Source: Archangium sp.
GTDB taxonomy: Bacteria > Myxococcota > Myxococcia > Myxococcales > Myxococcaceae
Assembly (NCBI GenBank): GCA_016793585.1
Contig: JAEUJR010000376.1
Coordinates: 1-5,578 of the forward strand
Direction: 5' to 3'
DNA length: 5,578 nucleotides
Below are positions 1 to 5,578 of this stretch, piece after piece; position 1 is the stretch's first letter; each line of letters begins with the position of its first letter. The notes under the pieces were generated by a model, which saw only the letters and a program-made list of their open reading frames with translations, had not been told where the DNA came from and searched no databases. Made by a program: the position numbers and the translations under genes.

Positions 1-101
1 AGGCCCATCATCGCGTCGGCGGCGTCGACGTCGATCACCGCCCAGGTGTCTGCGGCCGAGAGCGCCATCAACGACACGAGTGCTGGCACGGCGGAGATCA
101 T
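1..101 (-). CDS. N-terminus of a putative exported protein (partial, runs off left edge)
   Basis: The minus strand is open from an ATG at 101-99 to the window edge, giving 33 codons plus two bases. The peptide begins MISAVPALVSLMALSAA and continues DTWAVIDVDAADAMMG. A hydrophobic stretch (residues 2-14) ending in small residues (S15-A17) looks like a signal peptide with possible cleavage near A17, so export to the periplasm or outer membrane is inferred. The n-region lacks a positive charge, which weakens this. About 29 of 32 third codon positions after the start are G or C, as in the confirmed genes here. An in-frame TGA lies ten codons upstream with no other start between, so this is the first possible start. 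No strong Shine-Dalgarno is visible. The gene is divergent from the pseudouridine synthase. The family is not recognisable from this fragment. Confidence 0.5.
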   Translation of the reverse strand, partial: MISAVPALVSLMALSAADTWAVIDVDAADAMMG

Positions 102-105
102 CCGT

Positions 106-120
106 GGAACATAGCGTTCC
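106..120. repeat. Small inverted repeat between divergent starts
   Basis: GGAAC (106-110) and GTTCC (116-120) form a perfect 5-bp inverted repeat around ATAGC. It lies between the minus-strand ATG at 101 and the plus-strand ATG at 122. It could be an operator or a leader hairpin, but arms this short can arise by chance. Confidence 0.3.
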
Positions 121-121
121 G

Positions 122-1108
122 ATGGCGTCAGTCGAGCATGAGGACGAAGGCCCTCCCACGGGCAGCGACGAGATCGCCCTCATCTCGTACACCGTGGAGC
201 CGAACTACGCGGGCTGGCGGCTCGATCGATACCTCTGCGAGAAGATTCGGCGCGCCTCGCGCGAGCGCGTGAAGGAGATCATCGAGAACGATCTCGTCTG
301 CGAGAAGAAGCTCAAGGCCTCGAGCCCCGTCTGGCCGGGCCTGACGTTTCAGCTGCGCCGGCGTGTTCGCGCCGAGCCGACGGTGCCCGGCATCGAGCAC
401 CTCAAAGAAGTGTACGTCGACGACTGGCTGGTGGTGGTCGACAAGCCGGCCGGGCTGCCGATGCACCCGACAGCGCGCTACCACGTGGGCACGCTCGTCA
501 CGCAGCTCGACCAACGCTACGGAAAAGACCGGGCCTCGCCTGCGCACCGGCTCGATCGTGAGACCTCGGGGCTCGTCGTCTGCGGCAGAACCCTGGAGGC
601 GACGCAGCGCCTGGGCCGGCTCTTTCACGACGGCCTCGTCGACAAGGAATACCTCGCGCTCGTCGAGGGCCAGCCGAAGGACGACGCGTTCGACGTCGAC
701 GCTCCGATCGCCGAGGGCACCGAGCTGATTCGCATCGCGGTGCGCATCGACGCGAACGAGGGCCGGCCCGCACAGACGCACTTTCGTGTGGTGGCGCGCT
801 TCGAGCGAAACGGTGAGCCCTTCTCGTTGCTGCGCGCCTTTCCCCGCACGGGTCGGCAGCACCAGATTCGCATTCACGCGAGCGTCGCCGGGTTCCCCCT
901 CGTCGGAGACAAGATGTACGGGCCCGACCCCGGCTACTTCGATCGATTCACGAAGCGTCAACTCGAGCCCGAGGCGTGGGAGCGGCTGCGGCTGCCTCGG
1001 CACGCCCTTCACGCGGCGCGCATCAGCTTTCGTCACCCGGGCACCCGCGAGACGGTCTCGTTCGACGCGCCGCTCGCCGACGATCTGATCGCCTTCATGC
1101 AGTCGTGA
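122..1108 (+). CDS. RluA-family RNA pseudouridine synthase with S4 domain
   Basis: This enzyme converts specific uridines in rRNA or tRNA to pseudouridine in the cytoplasm. Counted from the ATG at 122 (328 aa), an S4 RNA-binding domain spans about residues 31-81 (GWRLDRYL). The catalytic domain follows: KPAGLPMHP at 108-116, the catalytic-loop motif HRLDRETSGL at 142-151 with the nucleophilic Asp145, KEY ending at the conserved Tyr177, and RTGRQHQIRIH at 242-252. Length and order fit the RluC/RluD branch, but the target uridine cannot be read from sequence, so no symbol is given. The start is uncertain. GTG at 104 has GGAG (93-96) at 7-nt spacing, and GTG at 80 also opens the frame. Codons before 122 (AGA, TCA, CAT, GTT) are unlike the rest and lie over the divergent gene start, so I prefer ATG 122, which itself lacks a clear ribosome site. 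No convincing terminator follows the stop. Confidence 0.93.
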   Translation: MASVEHEDEGPPTGSDEIALISYTVEPNYAGWRLDRYLCEKIRRASRERVKEIIENDLVCEKKLKASSPVWPGLTFQLRRRVRAEPTVPGIEHLKEVYVDDWLVVVDKPAGLPMHPTARYHVGTLVTQLDQRYGKDRASPAHRLDRETSGLVVCGRTLEATQRLGRLFHDGLVDKEYLALVEGQPKDDAFDVDAPIAEGTELIRIAVRIDANEGRPAQTHFRVVARFERNGEPFSLLRAFPRTGRQHQIRIHASVAGFPLVGDKMYGPDPGYFDRFTKRQLEPEAWERLRLPRHALHAARISFRHPGTRETVSFDAPLADDLIAFMQS

Positions 1109-1204
1109 TCGTTCGTGCCGGAGTCGCGCCCGCCCCGCGCTCCCCACGTCGGTGCCGGTGACGATGGACCCTGTTCGACGTGCCGCCAGTCGGGGTCGGC
1201 TTCG

Positions 1205-1216
1205 ACCTCACGAGGT
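1205..1216. repeat. Short dyad upstream of the kinase promoter
   Basis: ACCTC-AC-GAGGT is a perfect 5-bp dyad with a 2-bp centre, about 45 bp upstream of the putative -24 element. Its position would suit an activator or operator site. The centre is too short for an RNA hairpin, which argues for a DNA-level site if it works at all. The rest of the 182-base gap (1109-1290) shows only a 5-bp stem (GACCC 1223-1227 / GGGTC 1233-1237) without a U-tract. Confidence 0.25.
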
Positions 1217-1260
1217 TCGTCAGACCCACCCCGGGTCGAATTGATCCAATGGGGCAGCGC

Positions 1261-1276
1261 TGGCACCCCTCGTGCT
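1261..1276 (+). promoter_or_regulatory. Putative sigma-54 (RpoN) -24/-12 promoter for the kinase pair
   Basis: The bases TGGCAC-CCCTCG-TGCT match the sigma-54 consensus TGGCACG-N4-TTGCW at 10 of 12 defined positions. The invariant GG (1262-1263) and GC (1274-1275) are separated by exactly 10 bases. Transcription would start about 12 nt past the GC, near 1287, only a few bases before the kinase ATG at 1291. Sigma-54 promoters need an enhancer-binding ATPase; none is encoded in the window. The match is seen in the sequence; the function is inferred. Confidence 0.55.
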
Positions 1277-1290
1277 GAACGAACGCCAAT

Positions 1291-2736
1291 ATGCGAGGGG
1301 TCTGGTTCAGCGTCGTGATGGGAGCGCCCCTGGTGTGGGCGGCATCGACGCTCGGGTCGGTGCCGGGCTTCGTGGTCGGCGTGAGCGTGAGCCTGCTGTC
1401 GGCGGCCTTCGTGGCGCGCGCCGCGTCGAAGCACGAGACGCTCGAGCAGGAGCGCGAACGGCTGCTGGCGACCTGCGCCGACGCGTCGGCCGAGGCACGG
1501 GCCGCGCAGACCGACCGGCAGGCTTCACTCGAGCGGTTGATGACGACGCAGGCCGCGCTCGACGACGAGCGCCGTCGGCTCGCCTCCTGGCAGCAGCGCG
1601 CGTGGACGCTGCAGGCCTCGCTCGACGAAGCGCGCTCGAGCCGCGGCTCGTTCCTCGCGACGGTCTCGCACGAGCTGCGCACGCCGCTGCACGCCATCAT
1701 CGGCTTCACCGAGCTGGTGAGTGACGGCTCGGCGGGCCCGGTGAACGCCACGCAGCAGGAGTACCTGCACGACGCCCGCGCGGCGGCGCAGCACCTGATG
1801 ACGCTCATCACCGACGTGCTCGACTACGCGAAGTCGGACGCGGGGCGGCTCAGCTTCGCGAAGGAGCCCGTGCAGGTCGGCCCCATCGTCGAAGAGGTGG
1901 CGTCGCTGCTCGAAGCCCTGGCGGCGAAGAAAGACCTGCTGCTGACGGTCTCGTGTGAAGAGGGCCTCTCGTTGATGGGCGACGCGCTGCGCGTGAAGCA
2001 GGTGCTGCTCAACCTCATGGGCAACGCGGTGAAGTTCACGCCGCGCCGCGGCCGGGTCGAGCTCGTCGCGCACGCGGTCGACGGCGGCTGCGAGTTCTGC
2101 GTCACCGACACGGGGCCGGGCATCGCGCGTGACGAGCACGAAGCGGTGTTCGAGCCGTTCCACCAGGCCGACTCCTCCACCGCCCGCAAACACTCGGGCA
2201 CGGGCCTCGGCCTCGCGCTCGTGAAGCGGTGGACCGAGGCGATGGACGGGAAGGTCGAGCTGGCGAGCGAACCCGGCAGCGGGGCGACGTTCACGGTGAC
2301 GCTGCCGCTGGCGACGAAGGTGTCGACGCTGCGTCGGGCAGAGCACGCGGCCCGGCCCGACGTCATCGTGGCAGAAGACGACGACGCGACGCGGCTCATG
2401 CTGGCCCGCGTGCTCGAGGCGCAGGGCTGCGACGTGCGACAGGCGCCCAACGGCCAGCGCGCGCTCGAGCAGCTGATGGCGCAGATTCCCTCGGTGCTCG
2501 TGCTCGATCTGATGATGCCCGAGCTCGACGGCTACGAGCTGCTCAAGAAGCTGCGCAGCCTGCCCAACGGCGAGCGCGTGAAGGTGCTGATCTTCTCGGC
2601 CACGAACCCGCAGGGTGACGAGCGCGACGCCCTCACCACCCTCGGCGCCGAGGTGTTGCTGAAGGGCTCGCTCACGCCGAGCGAGCTCGCGCACCGTGTT
2701 CACCAGTTGTCGGAGCCCATGAGGAGCGCAGCATGA
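1291..2736 (+). CDS. Membrane-anchored hybrid histidine kinase (HisKA-HATPase-REC)
   Basis: This 481-aa sensor kinase autophosphorylates on His and can pass phosphate to its own C-terminal receiver. Two hydrophobic segments (about 4-20 and 24-44) form a tight hairpin with almost no outer loop, so there is no periplasmic sensor domain. A charged, probably coiled-coil stretch follows (about 47-118). The HisKA motif SHELRTP holds His127. The ATPase has an N-box (NLMGNAVKF, Asn245), G1 DTGPGIA (273-279), an F-box (EPFHQAD) and G2 GTGLGLAL (from 303). The receiver (about 357-475) has acidic residues 363-365, phospho-acceptor Asp406, Ser436 and Lys458; Lys458 is followed by Gly, not the usual Pro. 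No Shine-Dalgarno precedes ATG 1291. If the sigma-54 promoter is real the mRNA is nearly leaderless, or translation starts at GTG 1315 or ATG 1318, which would shorten the first helix. The last codons carry the ribosome site of the next gene. The stimulus is unknown. Confidence 0.93.
   Translation: MRGVWFSVVMGAPLVWAASTLGSVPGFVVGVSVSLLSAAFVARAASKHETLEQERERLLATCADASAEARAAQTDRQASLERLMTTQAALDDERRRLASWQQRAWTLQASLDEARSSRGSFLATVSHELRTPLHAIIGFTELVSDGSAGPVNATQQEYLHDARAAAQHLMTLITDVLDYAKSDAGRLSFAKEPVQVGPIVEEVASLLEALAAKKDLLLTVSCEEGLSLMGDALRVKQVLLNLMGNAVKFTPRRGRVELVAHAVDGGCEFCVTDTGPGIARDEHEAVFEPFHQADSSTARKHSGTGLGLALVKRWTEAMDGKVELASEPGSGATFTVTLPLATKVSTLRRAEHAARPDVIVAEDDDATRLMLARVLEAQGCDVRQAPNGQRALEQLMAQIPSVLVLDLMMPELDGYELLKKLRSLPNGERVKVLIFSATNPQGDERDALTTLGAEVLLKGSLTPSELAHRVHQLSEPMRSAA
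2721..2726 (+). promoter_or_regulatory. Strong ribosome binding site for the second kinase
   Basis: GAGGAG lies inside the last codons of the first kinase, 6 nt before the ATG at 2733. With the ATGA start/stop overlap it fixes the start of the second kinase and supports translational coupling. Confidence 0.8.
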
Positions 2737-4004
2737 AAGGGCGATACGACTCGGTTCCCTCGTCGCCACCGCCGACGGGGCCGAAGCACGTGGTGCTCGC
2801 GGTCGACGACGACCACAACAACCTCAAGCTCGTGTCGGCGTCGCTCACGCTCGAGGGGTACGAGGTGGTCTGCGCGTCGTCGGGCGAAGAAGGGCTCGAG
2901 GTGCTCGAGGCGCGGCAGGTCGACCTGCTGCTGCTCGACGTGCGCATGCCCGGGCTCGACGGCCTCGAGGTCTGCCGCATCATTCGTTCGCAGCCGAAGT
3001 TCGCGCGCATGCCCATCGTGTTTCTCACCGCCGACAACGCCGACGTGGAGCACACCATCGCCGGCCTCGACGCAGGTGGTGACGAGTACCTGCACAAGCC
3101 CATCTCGCGGCGCATGTTGTCGGCGCGCGTGCGCAACCTCTTGCGGCTCGCCAACGCCGATCGTGAGCGTCAGCTGCTGTTGCAGGTCGCGCAGTCGGAG
3201 AAGCTCGCGGCCGTGGGGCAGATCGCGGCCGGCGTCGCGCACGAGGTGAACAACCCGCTCTCGTTCATCTTGTCGAACCTCGAGAGCCTGCGCGGCTACG
3301 TGAACGATCTCATGCGGGTGGTGCGCGCGTACCGCATGAACCCCGAGACGGGAGCGGCGCTCGACCGCACGCTCGGCCTCGACACCTTGATGTCCGACGT
3401 GAGCCCGCTGCTCGACGAGACGGTGCAGGGCGGCAGCCGTGTGCGCGCCATCGTGCAGGAGCTCAAGACCTTCAGCCGACAAGACACCGACACCTTCGAG
3501 CCCGTCGACCTCGCCGAGGTGGCGCGCTGCACGCTGGTGCTGACCGAGCGTGAGGTGGCCTCGAAGGCGACGCTCGTGAAGGAGCTGTCGATGGCGCGGG
3601 TCGACCTCGCGCCGAGGCAGAAGCTGCACCAGGTGATGTTGAACCTGCTCGTGAACGCCATTCACGCCATCGAGGCCAAGCCAGCGCCGCCGGGCCAGCG
3701 GCACACCATCAGGGTCTCGACGCGCACCGAGAACGACGTCGCGATTCTGCAGGTGCAGGACACGGGCATCGGCATGCCGGAGTCGGTGAAGAGCCGCATC
3801 TTCGAGCCCTTCTTCACGACCAAGCCGGTCGGCGTCGGTACGGGGCTGGGCTTGTCGGTCTGCGCGATGGTGGTCGACCGCCTGGGCGGCCGAATCTCGG
3901 TCGAGAGCGAAGCGGGCAAAGGCACGACCTTCACCGTGCGGGTGCCCTGTGACGCCGAGATGCGGCCTGCGCCCACGCCTCCGGTTCGCGCGGCGGTCGG
4001 CTGA
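2733..4004 (+). CDS. Soluble receiver-first histidine kinase (REC-HisKA-HATPase)
   Basis: This 423-aa protein has no signal peptide or membrane segment, so it is cytoplasmic. An N-terminal receiver (about 18-135) carries acidic Asp25-Asp27, phospho-acceptor Asp69 in LLLDVRMPG, Thr99 and the Lys122-Pro123 pair, a complete active site. A helical linker leads to an NtrB-like dimerisation domain with His170 in AGVAHEVNNPL. The ATPase has an N-box (NLLVNAI, Asn304/Asn308), DTGIGM from 343, the FFTTK loop (360-364) and GTGLGLSV from 369. Phosphorylation of the receiver by another kinase probably tunes this kinase; the upstream hybrid kinase is the obvious candidate because ATGA overlaps its stop and both are made from one mRNA. 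The C-terminal tail is Pro/Ala-rich. There is no DNA-binding or other output domain, so a downstream response regulator must lie elsewhere. It resembles orphan receiver-kinases common in Myxococcota; no specific name is justified. Confidence 0.93.
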   Translation: MKGRYDSVPSSPPPTGPKHVVLAVDDDHNNLKLVSASLTLEGYEVVCASSGEEGLEVLEARQVDLLLLDVRMPGLDGLEVCRIIRSQPKFARMPIVFLTADNADVEHTIAGLDAGGDEYLHKPISRRMLSARVRNLLRLANADRERQLLLQVAQSEKLAAVGQIAAGVAHEVNNPLSFILSNLESLRGYVNDLMRVVRAYRMNPETGAALDRTLGLDTLMSDVSPLLDETVQGGSRVRAIVQELKTFSRQDTDTFEPVDLAEVARCTLVLTEREVASKATLVKELSMARVDLAPRQKLHQVMLNLLVNAIHAIEAKPAPPGQRHTIRVSTRTENDVAILQVQDTGIGMPESVKSRIFEPFFTTKPVGVGTGLGLSVCAMVVDRLGGRISVESEAGKGTTFTVRVPCDAEMRPAPTPPVRAAVG

Positions 4005-4005
4005 G

Positions 4006-5361
<1,356 letters not shown>

Positions 5362-5370
5362 GGCGCCGGT

Positions 5371-5398
5371 TTGACCAGACTTCGCCCATTGGGACAAT
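5371..5398 (+). promoter_or_regulatory. Candidate sigma-70-type promoter for the sigma-factor gene
   Basis: TTGACC (5371-5376, 5 of 6 to the -35 consensus) is followed after 16 bases by GACAAT (5393-5398, 4 of 6 to the -10 consensus). Transcription would begin near 5405 and leave a leader of roughly 60 nt before the GTG at 5469. I found no equally good element pointing toward purF in this 107-bp divergent gap. Confidence 0.3.
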
Positions 5399-5423
5399 CG
5401 GTGTATGGGGAGGTAGCCGCAGG

Positions 5424-5439
5424 TCGTTCTCAACGAACG
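5424..5439. repeat. Overlapping inverted repeats in the purF/sigma-factor intergenic region
   Basis: TCGTT-CTC-AACGA (5424-5436) overlaps CGTTC-TCAAC-GAACG (5425-5439), two 5-bp inverted repeats sharing most bases. They lie in the leader of the sigma-factor gene and upstream of purF, so a regulator site or small leader hairpin is possible. Confidence 0.3.
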
Positions 5440-5454
5440 GAAAATGCTGCTGAG

Positions 5455-5459
5455 AAAGG
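5455..5459 (+). promoter_or_regulatory. Ribosome binding site of the sigma-factor gene
   Basis: AAAGG lies 9 nt before the GTG at 5469 and favours that codon over the in-frame TTG at 5460, which it directly abuts. An in-frame TGA at 5451 rules out starts further upstream. Confidence 0.5.
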
Positions 5460-5468
5460 TTGCACACG

Positions 5469-5578
5469 GTGCCGCCGAGCGGGGTCCAGTCAACAGGACG
5501 GGTCAGTGACCTGTACCGAAAGTTTGGGCCGGCGATCTACTCGCGGTGCCGTCGCCTCTTGAAGGACGACGCCCTCGC
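5469..5578 (+). CDS. N-terminus of an ECF-type sigma-70 family RNA polymerase sigma factor (partial)
   Basis: From GTG 5469 the frame stays open to the window end, giving 36 codons plus two bases. After a short variable head the peptide reads [19 protein letters not shown] followed by KDDAL. This is the typical start of sigma region 2 in ECF-like sigma factors: an LY-[RK]-[YF]-G-P-xIY helix, an arginine-rich RCRRLL stretch and an acidic patch that normally leads into an A-E-D-x-TQE motif, here beyond the edge. Such proteins direct RNA polymerase to a regulon, often under control of an anti-sigma partner encoded downstream, which cannot be seen. The gene is divergent from purF. The subgroup cannot be assigned from this fragment. 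Confidence 0.78.
   Translation, partial: MPPSGVQSTGRVSDLYRKFGPAIYSRCRRLLKDDAL

Noticed and set aside
128..1147. Minus-strand open frame opposite the pseudouridine synthase
   Set aside because: The plus strand carries the complete catalytic motifs, while the minus-strand product has none.
1223..1237. GACCC/GGGTC hairpin as a terminator after the pseudouridine synthase
   Set aside because: Only a 5-bp stem, more than 110 bases past the stop and without a T-run, so not a credible intrinsic terminator.
1115..1318. Possible 67-aa plus-strand gene in the gap before the kinases
   Set aside because: GTG start without a clear ribosome site, unremarkable composition, runs across the putative promoter and into the kinase start in another frame, and has no recognisable family.
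1525..2769. Long minus-strand open frame opposite the first kinase
   Set aside because: Arg/His/Leu-rich composition without motifs, fully opposite a kinase with intact catalytic motifs; a shadow of GC-rich coding.
2700..3704. Minus-strand open frame opposite the second kinase
   Set aside because: Same shadow composition (Arg/His/Val-rich), no domain and no plausible start context.
5362..5493. 44-residue N-terminal extension of PurF from an upstream ATG
   Set aside because: PurF needs a free N-terminal Cys; the internal ATG sits directly before that Cys. The extension would cross the promoter region and does not resemble known short propeptides.

Overview
This is a compact, GC-rich bacterial window with G or C at most third codon positions. 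Two multidomain histidine kinases, a likely sigma-54 promoter and a Myxococcota-style ECF sigma factor start suggest a myxobacterium or related deltaproteobacterial lineage. That placement is inference from style and was not tested by a search.

Layout, left to right. (1) Minus strand, 1-101: the first 33 codons of a gene that leaves the window to the left and begins with a probable signal peptide. (2) Plus strand, about 122-1108: an RluA-family RNA pseudouridine synthase with an S4 domain, divergent from (1) across about 20 bp that hold a small inverted repeat. (3) 1109-1290: a non-coding gap with a 12-bp dyad and a very good sigma-54 type -24/-12 element (1261-1276) just before the next gene. 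(4) 1291-2736: a membrane-anchored hybrid histidine kinase (two TM helices, coiled coil, HisKA, HATPase, receiver). (5) 2733-4004: a soluble receiver-first histidine kinase (REC, NtrB-type HisKA, HATPase) that overlaps (4) by 4 nt. (6) 4006-5361, minus strand: purF, the iron-sulfur type amidophosphoribosyltransferase, convergent with (5) with a single base between the two stop codons. (7) 5362-5468: a 107-bp divergent promoter region. (8) 5469-5578 and beyond, plus strand: the N-terminus of an ECF-type RNA polymerase sigma factor, cut by the window edge.

The two kinases form a translationally coupled signalling pair with mirrored architecture (kinase-receiver followed by receiver-kinase) and no DNA-binding output in the window. 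They probably form a small phosphorelay or a mutual-control module whose output is encoded elsewhere. rluA-like and purF are housekeeping genes for RNA modification and de novo purine synthesis. I see no mobile element, CRISPR array, tRNA or rRNA. No wholly new system is evident. The points most worth checking are the kinase pair, its putative sigma-54 promoter and the two genes cut by the window edges.
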